Source: Endomychus coccineus
Lineage: Eukaryota > Arthropoda > Insecta > Coleoptera > Endomychidae
DNA: 64,000 nucleotides
Assembly: GCA_958510875.1 (NCBI GenBank)
Contig: OY294068.1
Span: forward strand, 26,702,297-26,766,296
Reading direction: 5' to 3'
Shown piece by piece: positions 11,176 to 23,381 of this stretch (position 1 is its first letter; every line of letters begins with the position of its first letter). The position numbers and the translations under genes are program-made. The notes under the pieces were generated by a model. That model searched no databases and had not been told where the DNA came from. It saw only the letters and a program-made list of their open reading frames with translations.

Positions 11176-12169
11176 AAGCACCTGATTATCAAAATATTCA
11201 AATATGACGAAGTGTATCAGGCTACAAGGAGATTATGTTGATAAATAAAATAAGTTTTGACCAAATAAATCATTACTTGTTTCAATTTAAAGAAACTTTT
11301 CTACCTTGCACTTATACTTATGTATGAAATGTTGCCGCATTTATGCGAAAGCGTTGTGTTAAACTTGGTATCATATCAGCAAATTTATATTTATGGAAGG
11401 TATTTTGCTCACATCATTATAAATTCCATATCTAACTACTAAGTCTGTAAGTCATACTGAAATACTTTATATTATTCTAAGTTTAATTTGGACCATCCTA
11501 TTGATAGTATTAGAAAACTCTTGAGTTACTTTCTCGATAAATAACTTATTTGAAATTATTAAACGAACGCAATGTTTATTGATAAAACTGACAGTATAAG
11601 CTTTTATTAATTTAATCATGTAGAAGAAACCTGCGAAATTCTCAAATCAAAACTTCAACCGCGAACCGAATCGATAGAATTTAAGTGGTCACAATTTTAC
11701 GAAGAACAAAACCGAGTGAATGACGCTTACATAAATCATCGTGTTTTATCAAATTATCCGAATGCACCGCCTGCCTCGATTTTTCAACCGATTGCACCCA
11801 CATCAGTGAGTTACAAGTCACCACCAATACGTTTTATATTTTCTATGTTCGCTGCACTGCCCGCTTCTACGATCTTAAGCCACCATTTATTATTTTGTCA
11901 AGAAATTTATCAAATAAATCATAGGCAATCAATTTTGAAGTATTATTGAGAAAAATGTCACTCTTTAGTTCCCTATACAGTATGTGGTATTATGGAGACA
12001 TGTCGATTGAGCTTTATCAAGTTCATTGTGGATGAAAACAAAATAAAATGTGAAAAATGGCGTATCCAAAATTTCGATCTTCCATAACTACGTTATCTAG
12101 ATACAAAAATTTCTCATAAAACTATATGTTTCATCTATATTACTCAATAAGTAAAGGAAATTATCGTGA
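11176..12169. other. unassigned; one uninterrupted frame at 11612-11947
   Basis: A plus-strand frame without an upstream Met runs from about 11612 and includes the Met at 11716. It reads VEETCEILKSKLQPRTE... with a high content of charged and aromatic residues for its first 45 codons, then becomes hydrophobic. I do not recognise it. It could be a scrap of a retroelement gag or an exon. Confidence 0.25.
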
Positions 12170-12896
12170 CAGCTGATAATTCATTCATAAAAAATCCATG
12201 ATATTATATTTGAATTCTTGGGAAATTGGTCACAATAACCCTTATATTTATCATATTTCTGTCTTCACGTACGTTTCGGTCTCGCGTTCATCATCAGAAG
12301 ACGTTTGGAAACTGAAGCGCGGGATTACTTAAACTAATTGTTCTAAGAACTAAGCATTATTGGATTAATTTCAATTAAAAATGTCTACAACGAACAAAAC
12401 ACGAATAATAGAAATGGTAAACATTACGTAATTTCTAAAATATATGAATATGCATTGAAGAACCACTACACAGGAATTTCTTATAGTTGGAGGCATCATG
12501 AATGGTTATTCAAAAAAAAAATATAACATCATTATCAAAGGAAGAATAAACAAAATCTATAACAGTACATCATATATAACTAATATAAAATTATGATAAT
12601 TTTATAGCACCACCACATATTCCTGAGAAAATTAAAAAAGGTTCAAAAAAGAATGTCATAAATGTTGCCCATAAACTTATTAACAGCGTTGGTAAATATT
12701 TTCCAAATCTAAAGTCGTTACCATCTAAAGATAAACAAACCAACACCGTATATAAAGCAATCTCTAAACAATATCTACCCAAAAAAATTTGCTTAGCAGT
12801 CCAGAATAATTTTTCCCTATAATGATGGTATACAGATCACCTTAATATAAAATAGTTTCACATTCACTGATAATTTTACTTCGTAGGTCATTTATA
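12170..12896 (+). repeat. 727-bp tandem duplication, unit 1
   Basis: Begins CAGCTGATAATTCAT and ends GGTCATTTATA. Near its start it has TACGTTTCGGTCTCGCG and CATCAGAAGACG, wording typical of PLE-type 3' regions. At 12600-12830 a plus-strand frame (KKGSKKNVINVAHKLINSVG...) stays open and is conserved in unit 2. No known domain was recognised. Confidence 0.85.
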
Positions 12897-13628
12897 CAGC
12901 TGATAATTCATCCATAAAAAATCCATGAAGTTATATTTGAATTCTTGGGAAATAGGTCATAATAACCCTAGTTATTATATATCTGTCTTCAAGTACGTTT
13001 CGGTCTCACGACCATCAGAAGACGTTTGGAAACTGATGCACATCGACTAAAGCGCGTTATTACTTAAACTAATTGTAATAAGAACTTAGCGTTTTTATTG
13101 GATTAATTTCAATCAAAAGTGTATACAACGAACAAAACACGAATAATAGAAATAGTAAACATTGCATAATTTCTAAAATATATGCATATTAAAACACCAC
13201 TACACAGGCATTTTTTTATAGTTGAAGGCATCATGAACGGTTATAAAAAAAAATGTAACATCATTATCAAAGGAAGAATAAACAAAATCTATAACAGTAC
13301 ATCATATATAACTAATATAAAATTATGATAATTTTATAGCACCACCACATATTCCTGAGAAAATTAAAAAAGGTTCAAAAAAGAATGTCATAAATGTTGC
13401 CCATAAACTTATTAACAGCGTTGGTAAATATTTTCCAAATCTAAAGTCGTTACCATCTAAAAATAAACAAACCAACACCGTATATACAGCAATCTCTAAA
13501 CAATATCTACCCAAAAAGATTTGCTTACCAGTTCAGAAGAATTTTTCCCTATAATGATGGTATCCAGATCGCCTGAATATAAAATAGTTTCACATTCGCT
13601 GATAATTTTACTTCGTAGGTCATTTATA
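12897..13628 (+). repeat. 727-bp tandem duplication, unit 2
   Basis: Direct copy of 12170-12896 with scattered substitutions and small indels (for example a 20-bp difference around 13030). The unit ends in TCATTTATA exactly where the next transposon begins, so the insertion used the TA at the repeat boundary. Confidence 0.85.
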
Positions 13629-15790
13629 CACGATGGGTGTTCCTTAATAATATGCGATTATTTTAAGGGGTGATTCCTGGGTCAATTTTGAGTAAGAAAG
13701 TTCCCATAAACCTGTCTTCAAACGCTCTGTTTTCGATACATAGGGTGTCAAAATTTTATTTTTTTAGGTTCTTCCAAAAATCTAGAGAATAGTTTGAGAT
13801 GTAGAGCTGATTTTTGGGATAAATTAATGTGACTTAGGAACACTTTCACTAGATAAGTTGTTTAAAAATTTAATCAGTGTCGTAGTTATGGATTAGCCTT
13901 ACAGCAATTTCAACCAAAAAGTGGTACGCCACTGAGATTTTCCGATCTAGATATTGTTTTGTCGATAGCCGTGTCAATTCTATATGAAAAAGCTTGATTT
14001 TATTCCAGATACGCCGTTTCTGAGTAATAAAATAAAAACCGTTGTATTGACCGAAAAAATTAATGTAATTCATTTTATTGAAAAATACATACAATTTTGC
14101 AAAAATCCAATTGCCCGGGATAATGTCAACAAAATCTAACAACATACAACATTAACATTGTCATTATTATGTTTAATAACTAACAACATTAAACATTAAC
14201 ACAACATTACAAATTAACTATTATTACAAAAGTTGCTGGAAATGGTCCCCTCTGCTAATATGAACGTTTCCGCTCTCCTTCTCATGGAATTGCACTCGTT
14301 GAAACATTCCTGGAGCGTATTCTATTGTATCATATGCTGCAACTATTCTTTCTTTCAATTCCTCTGCAGTGTTGATGGAAATTATGTATACTACCATCTT
14401 AAAGTGGTCCCCACAAAAATAAGTCTAAGCTATTGACGTCTGGAGACCTTGGTGGCTATTCTAGCGCCTCACAGTGGCCAATCCAACGATTTTGATAGTT
14501 CGTACATAATTGAACTGTTACATTGAAATGTGCTAGTGCGCCATCATGCATGTACCATATTTGGTTTCTTGTTCCTAACGTAACATCCTCAAGCAGCAAA
14601 GGCAATTGTTCTTGAAGAAAAATGCAGTAAGATTGTCTATCAAATCGTCTTGGTAGAAAGAATGGGCCAATAAAGTAGTCACCTGTCCATACGTTCACCA
14701 AAAATTGGGGCTGGACATGGATTATGGTGTGAGGATTTCCAATTGCATTTTTTGAAAAATTAGCTCCATCCGTAAACAGAATGTGTGATTCAAATTGCGC
14801 ATTTTGAGCAACATTATGAAGATACTACTGGGAAGTTATGCATGTACTCTTAAAATATGCTATGAATATAACAACAAAATCCACCAAAATTATTCAAACA
14901 ATTTGGTGGTAAATGTTCAAGTTTCTAGAGATCTTCCTCGTGCTGGTTTCAGGATGTTCATCGACTTCGTGCAGCACCGCTTTTTCAATTTTTAGTGTTC
15001 TTATACTTCTAAGTCTACCTTCAGATATACCTATGCGGAAATTGCTAGCTTATACAAGACAACGATGAATATTAGAAAAGGTTCGACTATCTGGCAAAGC
15101 ACGATTGGAATATCTCTGGTGATAAATACGTCTGGCTTTCTCTGCATTACCGTCAGCCAGGCCCTACACGTAATCCATTTCTGCCATTTCCACATTTGAA
15201 TAATCAACCATGGTTAACAAAATTGTAATAATAAGATACTAGCGGCGAACAGATTTGAACGACACAGACTTACTTGAAAATGTGGAATTTCAAACTCAAG
15301 TGACAGCGGCCAACTAGATTTATTGCAAAATTGTATACATCAATAATTCCATTAATTTTTTCGGTCAATACAACGGTCTTTATTTTTTTAATCAAAATTG
15401 GCGCATCTGGGAAAAAATGTTAGAGGCTTTTCCAAACAGAATTGATCAGGCTATCCAAAAAAAAAATATCTAGATCGAGAGAGTTCAGTGGCGTACTACT
15501 TTTTTTGTTGAAATTGCTGCAAGGCTAACCCATAACTACCATACTGATTGGATTTTAAAACATGTTATTGAGTGAAAAAGCGTGTTCCTCAGTCAAATGA
15601 ATCTGCCACAAAACTCAGCTCAATATCTCGAACCATTTTCTAGATTTTCCAAATAACCTAAACAAATAAGACTTTGCCACCATGTATATCGAAAACAGAG
15701 CGTTTCAGGACAGATTTATAAGAACTTTTAAAAAAAATTGACCCAGGAATCACCCCTTAAGATATTCGCATATCATGAAGAAATATCCTG
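13629..15790 (-). mobile_element. 2.16-kb TA-flanked transposon with about 475-bp inverted repeats
   Basis: The left arm (13629-about 14105) and right arm (about 15319-15790) are inverted copies of one another. They share AAGGGGTGATTCCTGGGTCA, the complement of ACAGAGCGTTT, GACCGAAAAAATTAATG and ACAATTTTGCAA in mirrored order. TA flanks both ends (13627-13628, 15791-15792). The outer tips (CACGATGGG, CAGGATATT) have diverged more than the interior of the arms. A degenerate transposase reads on the minus strand between the arms. Long arms of this size are unusual for the Tc1/mariner superfamily. Confidence 0.8.
14240..15211 (-). pseudogene. Tc1/mariner-related transposase (DUF4817-DDE), decayed
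   Basis: The start at 15211 gives MVDYSNVEMAEMDYV, then GNAEKARRIYHQRYSNRA, LPDSRTF, then EKAVLHEVDEHPETSTRKIS (the helix-turn-helix region). It continues into FTDGANFSKNA and, in the open frame 14456-14701, VNVWTGDYFIGPFFLP and IWYMHDGALAHF. It closes with a frameshifted SPDVNSLDLFLWG-like block near 14440. D in FTDGA and D in MHDGA are the expected first two catalytic aspartates. Several in-frame stops and frameshifts make it inactive. The gene fills the space between the long inverted repeats of its own element. Confidence 0.8.
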
Positions 15791-15792
15791 TA

Positions 15793-17240
15793 TATAGCAG
15801 TTAGTAATGTTGAATGACAATGATAGCAAATACAAACATATTTTGTGATTAATTAACTATTAGAAATTTGTATGAACAACTCATTTATCTCTATGGCATT
15901 CAGTTGTTTATAAAATTACGGTACAATCTCTTATGTGAACTTCTTTTTCTATTTGAATGGAACTGTCCGTCTTTTTGTACATTTTTCTACGGTAACTTAT
16001 ATTCTAAATATAGTGATACTATTTTTATAACTTGTTGCACGAGTAAGAGGCTTCAAATCAAATGTAAATGGCATCAACTCAACCGCGGAGAAGAAGATTA
16101 AGTACATGCATTTTGCGTATGTAGCGAGAAAGTATTGTGGTGTAGATATATGCAGTTCATTGGTTCATTTTCAGGATTCAGCTCCTAGCAGGAATTTTTA
16201 TGTAGAATTGCAAGTGCACTCTTTGATTGATTGAAGGATATATCTAATTGCAATAAATTTAGCCTTCACGATAGCTTATTCTACCATTCAATATAAAACC
16301 AAAAACACTATTTATATTCAAATATCATTAACTCAAGGTATGATATGGGAAAGTATAGATTTGTTAGGCGCTCACAGACCACGCACTCTCTCGGGCAAGC
16401 TCTGAAGTTGCAAGAAAAGTAGAAAAGTGTTCTCTAAGAATCTTGAGAGAACAAGATATCCATTGTTTGTTTCGGGATTCTTTTAAATTTTTATAAACGC
16501 TTAATAAAGTTTAATATTATAAATTAATGTATAAGTATTAGGTGCATAAGCTGAAGGATAAAATAAACTGTGATAAATCTATCACTGACTTCCCTAATTT
16601 TTGATAGAAAAATAGCCTTATGACATTACTGTGGGTCGAATGTAAGATCGTAGGAACAGAAAATATATTGGAAATGCCGCTAATGAAAGATCTTAAATTA
16701 TATTCTATGTTGCATCAACATTTTATTCAAATAGTCTAGATAATGTATTTTATCATGCTATATTAATTTTAAACTGTCACATAATACACTAAAACAGACT
16801 CCATAAAAGTGGACAAATATCGATAATTTGTAATGTGTGTTTATTACCTTTGTAAATAATAATTTGTTTAAGTTATCTTGGGAAAATTCATTAATTCCAT
16901 TATTATTATAAATATTATATAATCATATTATTAGTATATCAATTAATAACCTAATTATGGTTTAAGAAAATTCTACTGAAAAATTATAGGTTTTTCGTAC
17001 AAATAAATTATGTATATTATTTGTTTATTATTGATTTTTTCATATAGGTATCCTTAATTTGCATTTTCAACATAATACTAATAAGTTGACGTTACGATAA
17101 ACATATGTAAACAATATCTGTAAATTCATCCATTAGCTGTTGAATAATATTATTTATTTCCGTTTTAACAACATATATGCCACTAGATGTTTTTTTTACA
17201 CATACTATAAATCAGGTATACGATCCAAAGTATTGTATTA
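15793..17240. other. unassigned AT-rich sequence
   Basis: No coding or repeat structure recognised. A GC-richer phrase at about 16365-16405 (CACTCTCTCGGGCAAGCTCT) stands out but has no partner in the window. Confidence 0.4.
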
Positions 17241-18322
17241 GGCGAGTCAATTTAGCAAAAAAGATCGGAATTTTCTTCCAGACAGACCAATCAACTTAAT
17301 TTTTTTTGCAAATCGTTCCTGGACGAATACTGAACGATATTGAACCTTAAGATCAAGTCGCTCTACCATTTTTCACCTGTTAAAGCGGAAATTGGTAAGT
17401 ATTGCCAAAATTGGCTGGAAAACTTCACTCGGGGGTTTTCGGGGTCGCTGATCACGATTCCGAAATTAGATTTACCATTTTCGACCGCAGTATCTAGAAT
17501 TTGGCCAATTATATGTCTGAAAAATAGCCAAATTTAATAATTTTTTAATTTTTGTTGAAAATGACTAAAACATTTCACTCGGGGATTTTCGAGGTAGCTG
17601 ATCACGATTCCGAAATTAGATGTGCCATTTTAAACCGCGGTAGCTAGAAATTGGGCAAATTTATGTCAGAAAAATGGATAAATTAGATAATTTCGTAATT
17701 TTTGTTGAAATTGGAACTGCTATCAAAAGTCAGGGAATGTATCCGTGACTGTAAATCATTTGTTTCATATCTAATATCAAATAAATGACTTTCTAGTGAA
17801 ATTTTCTAGCCATTTTCAACAAAAATTACGAAATTATCTAATTTATCCATTTTTCTGACATAAAATTGGTCAATTTCTAGCTACCGCGGTGGAAAATGGT
17901 AAATCTAACTTCGGAATCGTGATCAGCGACCTCGAATACCCCCGAGTGAAATGTTTTAGTCAATTTCAACAAAAACTGCGAAATCATTAAATTTGACCAT
18001 TTTTGGGACATAAAGTTGGCCAATTTCTAGCTACCGCGGTGGAAAATGGTAAATCTAACTTCGGAATCGTGATCAACGACTCCGAAAACTCCCGAGTGAA
18101 GTTTTCCAGCCAATTTTGGCAATACTTACCAATTTTACAAATTTTCCCATTAAAATTGGCCAATTTCCGGTTTAACAGGTGAAAAATGGTCGAGCGACTA
18201 GATCTTAAAGTTCAATATCGTTCAGTATCCGTCCAGGAACGATTTGTAAAAAAATTGAGTTGATTGGTTTGTTTGGAAAAAATTCCGAGCTTTCAAATTT
18301 TTAACGTCTAATTTGACCCGAC
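17241..18322. mobile_element. foldback element A with 150-bp subrepeats
   Basis: Two arms of nearly 480 bp are inverted copies around a centre near 17705-17815. Ends are GGCGAGTCAA and the complement of GTCGGGTCAA, flanked by TA on both sides (17239-17240, 18323-18324). Each arm holds two direct subrepeats 150 bp apart (left at 17426 and 17576, right at 17941 and 18091) that contain CTCGGGGGTTTTC followed by GTCGCTGATCACGATTCC. There is no coding capacity, so it is non-autonomous, possibly a Tc1/mariner-mobilised foldback. Confidence 0.85.
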
Positions 18323-19065
18323 TATATGTATTGTATTGTAAGTATGCTTCCCTGAATAATTGTGAGATAATAAAAGTCTCGTCGTATCACATTCGTAAAT
18401 AAATATAGATCACACGTGGTTGTCCAAATTAAACGTATGAAACTCATTTTGTTTTCATAGCCAACAATTTGGAAAAATACCCAGATATCTATAATTTATT
18501 AATTTTTTTTTATGTATGATGTATTTTCGGTATCCGTGACTGATGATCTTAACATTACTGGTAAATAATCATGCAGAGCTATTTTGCATGGTTTGAAGCA
18601 TTTGGTGTTGATAGTTATTCGTACAAGTAAACGTGTGTAATTAAGTTTGAGTTTGCCTGAATATGAAATTCAGAGCTACGTTGAATTGTATGCTTTTTGT
18701 GTGGATGCTTGAATCTTCATTGAATCGTTTGAGACAAGCTTCCATTTGATGAAAATGTTAGTGTGACCTATTTCCTGAGAATTTATATATAATTCATACC
18801 TAGGTCAAGAATCATTATTAATAGTCAATCAAATATTAATTTGACTAAATTTGTTAGAATTTGATGAATATTCACATGAATTACGCCAGTGATGAATGAT
18901 GGAATTACATTCAATAAAAACTGTTTCATTTTATCAACGGCATATCAAATTATATTGACGCATTTTTGATACTTGTAAACATAACATTATGGCGAATGCG
19001 CTGAACCAGCAACGAACATTGGTGCGGATATAATAAATATTCAAATTAATATGTAGATCAATAAT
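18323..19065. other. unassigned sequence
   Basis: No supported feature between foldback A and the LINE remnant. Confidence 0.4.
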
Positions 19066-19079
19066 GGTAATACTGAAGT

Positions 19080-19530
19080 GTGACCAGTAGTTTTATATTT
19101 CGACGAAATACACTCCTCAAATTTAGGATGAAACTTTCTATATTTATGCTCTCTATTGCTGTGTATTCAATAACAATCAGTTTCCAAGAATGGTGCAATA
19201 CCAATAACCTTATTTTAAATTTATACCAGACTCCAATCAAAATCTACTCAGTATGGAATAATTCATCGTTTCGTAATAGAAATCCCATTTTATAAAAACA
19301 ATTACTTCCGCAAAAGGCATATACTACTTCAATTAGGATTATCTTCAATAATTGAATATTCGAATTCCACCTCCATAGAATGAATTTAGTAGAAAACAAC
19401 AAATGCGATTGTGATAAATCATCCATATGTGAAATTAACCACATTTTCTTCAACTGTAGCAAATAGCAGAACAATATAGATGTACTCTCAAAATTATTCA
19501 CAACCAATAAGCTGAGCCTTCTCTATTAGC
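19080..19530 (+). pseudogene. LINE C-terminus (I-like RNase H tail and zinc knuckle)
   Basis: Shifting plus-strand frames give SFQEWCNTNN..., then YSVWNNSSFRNRNP, NNYFRKRHI, FEFHLHRMNLVENN and a knuckle CDCDKSSICEINHIFFNCSK. The H-L-H-R-x-N-L followed by C-x-C...H-x3-N-C is the usual C-terminal signature of I-type LINEs after RNase H. Stops and frame changes show decay. The RT domain is not present nearby, so this is a 5'-truncated fragment. Confidence 0.55.
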
Positions 19531-20084
19531 GGATAAGGAAATCACAATTTTCAATATAGTATTTGATTTCATCAATTCGTGTAATATAAATCAATTTAAA
19601 AATGTTCATGAGTAGAGTAGGCTATACTCTACTATAGCATAAAGGGCCAAGAGCTTTGGCCTAAATGTATAATATAAAAAAGATTATACAAAATGTTATT
19701 CTCAAACTCAGCAATTTAATTGATTCAGCCAAAATTCAGCTCCTGCTATTATAATTGATGATGAATCAAACTAGAAACAACTTATTGATCTAGTTTGTAA
19801 AAAACTGAAGGAAAGCTGAATTTGTTCTTAAGAAATTGTTTTCAACATTTCACGAAAATAATTTGATAGGAATATATCGTCAGTCGTTTGCGGTATCTCA
19901 TCTTATAAAGAAGTCTAAAGATGACGTTATAACGCTAACACTTGAGTAACAAATAAAAGTGATATCAATATAGTCGATATAGTTGAATTTTACAATATGG
20001 ATAAGATTTCAAATCAGTATAGGGTGAAAGGATAATATTAGCTAGTTAATTAAATTTGTTTTAATAATTCGTATTTTTCTTTGA
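19531..20084. other. unassigned sequence
   Basis: No supported feature. Contains a short self-complementary TAGGCTATACTCTACTATAGC segment without obvious function. Confidence 0.35.
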
Positions 20085-20370
20085 AGGTTTGGAGGTTATG
20101 GGCATAGGGAAAGACATCACTAGGTGAAGAGTTTCACATTTTCGCTATTCGATAGAAGAATTAAGTCTGGTAGATCTCGAGTTTGACTGTGAAGTGGTAA
20201 CTAGTTTCAGCTAGTCTAGTCCACGTATCTGGAATCTCTCGTGACGGAACAACGAGATTTCTGATGAACACCGACCTAGAAATTATCTATAAAAAAAGGG
20301 AGAGATCTCCCACCTTTTTACGATGTTCAAAAGAGGTCAATGTAAGTGTGACATCATGATGAAAAAATAA
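20085..20370 (-). mobile_element. Jockey-like LINE 3' fragment (family J), inverted
   Basis: The minus strand matches the C-terminal region and 3' end of the LINE at 20905-21985. Shared landmarks are the complement of GGTGGGAGATCTCTCCC, the AACTCTTCACCTAGTGATG block and TATGCCCATAACCTCC-type wording. It is separated from the plus-strand copy by about 0.5 kb in inverted orientation. Confidence 0.6.
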
Positions 20371-20904
20371 AATTTCCTTATCATTCGCAGGCAGTTGAGT
20401 GATGTGTTTCAGTCACTGAAGACTCAATGGAAGCTTATGACCCTGGAACGCACGACGGGCTTACTAGGGCTCGTATTGAATCTAGAGGAATATTGGCGCT
20501 ATTTGAAACAGCAAACAATTTGTATCAGTACCAGGACAAAAAACTTTACTTTTAGGATGAGAGGATAGGATCGAACTGGGGGTGCAGCCACCTCCACGCT
20601 GTGAGTTCTGGATCGTTTTTCAACAAAAACCAGCTGAGAGCTGCATCTTTGCATTTCTCTATCAGTTTCAAAGATTTATTATATTTAAAAGTTCAAGGTC
20701 ATCTCGGCAGCGGAAGCTATCGTCATAAGGCATTCGGACATTTTTGGGTAACTAAGAATCTCAAAAGGCATATTCTGCGCTCTCAGGGAGATTCGTTTTC
20801 GAAAAGTAGTTATTTCAGTCCAATTTTCGCTCTACTCTACTGTATATACTCCATAGAACCTTGAGATTTTCTCACAATGCGATGAAGAAAGCAATCAACA
20901 TCGA
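20371..20904. other. unassigned spacer between inverted LINE fragments
   Basis: No recognised domain. A plus-strand open frame at 20601-20864 shows no family signature. The stretch around 20440-20600 is more GC-rich than its surroundings. Confidence 0.35.
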
Positions 20905-21985
20905 GCTCATCGAATACCTAGAGAGCTGTATTATTGGATATTTCCAAAGTATTTGACCGAGTGTGGCACTGAAGCCTTCTTGGGGAAACTTCATACGGTT
21001 TGCCGCCTCATATTTGTCGCTTACTATTGAGTTTTCCCTCAGCTAGTTCACTCCATGTGGTAGTTGACGGAGTATCTTCCGATACAATGGCGGGTCTTTA
21101 ACAGGGATCTGTCTTGGCACCAACTTTGTTTCTGCTCTATATCAAAGATCTGCTAGAAGTGATCACCTGTCCCGTCCACAGTTTTGCAGATGATGGTACA
21201 CCTCATACCACTTCCTCATCTAGAGCCCCTATACTATCCAATGAGGCCAAAGGAGTGAGACAGAGACAGGTTGAGCAACTAATGGAGATCTGGCAAATAT
21301 TTTGGAATGGGAATCTGATAATCTAGTATAGTTTAATGCGACCAAAACTGAAGCTTGCGTCTTCTCCAGAAAGGCGGATCACACAATCCCTGATATGATG
21401 ACAACTATCAATGTTGTTGAAGTCTTCCATAATAATGCTCGTGATCAACAGCACTTTCTCATGGGGAAATAATGTGAGGTACATCGCATAACCGCTCAAC
21501 AAAAATTGGTTTCCTATTCTATGCCAAGAGCTACTTCATATCCCAGCAGCTCCTAATAATCTACAAAGCACAGATTCGACCTGTCTTGGAGTAATGTTCG
21601 CAAGTTTGGAGTTCGGCTCACAAACATACGCTGAAGCTCTTGGACTGTATCCAGTAGAGGGCTATTCGGTTGATTGATGGTGTCACACTTACATTGACCT
21701 CTCTGGAACATCGTAGAAGGGTGAAAGAACACTACCTTTTCTATGATATTTCCATGGCCGGTTTTCATCGGAAATCTCGTCTTTTGTTCCACCACGACAG
21801 ATTCCAGATAGGCGGACTAGACGAGCTCAAACTCGAGACCTGTGGAACTCTTTACCTAGTGAGGTCTTTCCCCTTGCCTATAATCTCCAAATCTTTAAGA
21901 AAAATACGAATACCTATCTCCTCTCCCTACATTCCACTGCTGGTTCTCGCGGTGTTCTTTATAGATTTTCTACTCATGTAGTCAA
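20905..21985 (+). pseudogene. Jockey-like LINE reverse transcriptase (family J)
   Basis: Consecutive frames give LLDISKVFDRVWH (RT block with the first catalytic Asp), then APTLFLLYIKDLLE and FADDG (residues 24-28 of frame 21114-21326, the catalytic ADD), then KTEACVFSRKADH, the thumb-like LIIYKAQIRPVLE, a LEHRRRV block and LWNSLPSEVFPLAYNLQ-type wording near the end. The arrangement is that of Jockey/CR1-type LINE polymerases. Several stops and frameshifts inactivate it. Related fragments lie at 20085-20370, 58255-58900 and 61090-61640. Confidence 0.75.
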
Positions 21986-22434
21986 GATATATAAAAAAAT
22001 ACAGCACGGATTCAAAGAAATCTGTAGTTTTGATTGACTTTTAATACAATAGTCTTTGCAGACCATTATTCTCTAAATAACATCATACATGGATCAACAC
22101 TGAAAATTTTGGTAAAAATAGAAAATGAGCTATCGAAACGTCAATAGGAAGTTTAATTTCATGTTTTATTGTGAAAATACATGATTTTCAATATAGGCAA
22201 TTCTCTTTGTTGATATAGTCATTGGAACACTGGAATTTTTTTCCTTATTCCATGGGGAATATTGTGTATTCGCGAATTGAATTTGATTTTGATAATATCA
22301 TAGGTTATAAATAAAATTAATGACAAAGGACGTTGCTATAACCACAATATCTGCAAATATTGTTGTCGGGGTGGAGGAAACTGAAATTAGTTATTAATCA
22401 AGATTGTATCTGTCGGATCTCAGTGGTTTTAAGA
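21986..22434. other. unassigned sequence flanking the hAT element
   Basis: No feature recognised other than the left target duplication of the hAT element at its end (TTAATAAG, 22435-22442). Confidence 0.4.
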
Positions 22435-22669
22435 TTAATAAGTGAAGGGCGGAATATATGCAAAGTGCATATATTTGCATATTTTGCATATTTTTATGTT
22501 TTTCGTTTTATCAAAAGATTAAGAGCGACCCTTGCAGATAATTGAAATAATTTAAAAGGTGGGTAGGTTTTATTATTATATGGTTAATTGACCCATTTTA
22601 TTATTATATGGTTTATTGCCGGCTTTTATTGTATGTTCAGGAATTTCCAAGTAATCAGCTTGCACAATT

Positions 22670-22899
22670 CACCGAACAGAAACAAGACAAGAAGGTTCAC
22701 TTGAAGCTGGTGGTGCCAAGTCGTGTTCGGTGGTAGTAAGTATTGTCACCGAACAGAAACTTCTGTTCGGTGCGCGAAGGAATTCATAACAAATCTTTCT
22801 TTTTTCGGGGTCTAGTTGGAATGCGGCGGCTTGCTTTTATAGTTCGGACTTCAAAGTACCGACGCCAAGTGAACCTTCTTGTCTTGTTTCTTCTCGGTG
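22670..22899. mobile_element. 230-bp MITE nested in the hAT element
   Basis: Inverted ends of about 34 bp: the left begins CACCGAACAGAAACAAGACA and the right is the complement of CACCGAGAAGAAACAAGACA, both running into AGAAGGTTCACTTG. A second small inverted repeat (CACCGAACAGAA...TTCTGTTCGGTG, about 22748-22775) lies inside. No clear target duplication was found, so the superfamily is open. Confidence 0.75.
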
Positions 22900-23016
22900 C
22901 CTAATTGGAGAGCAAATGTGGTCTCTTCTTTTGTATTCATATTGTATAGTTTAGTTTGTCAATAGATTCCAGTGTGAAAAGAGTGATTTCGAAAATATTT
23001 ATTTCAAACGCCTAAA

Positions 23017-23381
23017 ATGCCGAAAGCCGCTTCGTGGATTGAAAATTTTCCTGCAAACCGCATTTCAAAATGTCAAACCAAAGAGTGAAAAGGAGGTGTT
23101 TCATCAAGACTTATGCAAAGCTTTAGTCGCAGCAAATATACTTTCGAAGAAACTGCAAAATACACCATTCAGAGAGTTTTTGCAAAAATATTGTAATCAA
23201 AACATCCCTGACGAATCCACACTTAGAAAGAAGTATGTGCAAACAGTATACGAAACCGTATTGGAAGAAATTAAAGTTTCACTGGGCGATGAACATTTTT
23301 ATGTTATTGTTGATGAAAGCACAGACTCATGTGGTCGATATATCACACATCTTATAATTGGAGGGCTTCAAGAAAATGATA

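Noticed and set aside
12591..12782. Minus-strand frames repeated in both 727-bp units (second at 13323-13514)
   Set aside because: They are conserved only because the units are duplicates. The hydrophobic reading is the shadow of an AT-rich plus strand, and the plus-strand frame is at least as plausible.
20601..20864. Open frame between the inverted LINE fragments
   Set aside because: No family signature; composition and context do not support a gene.
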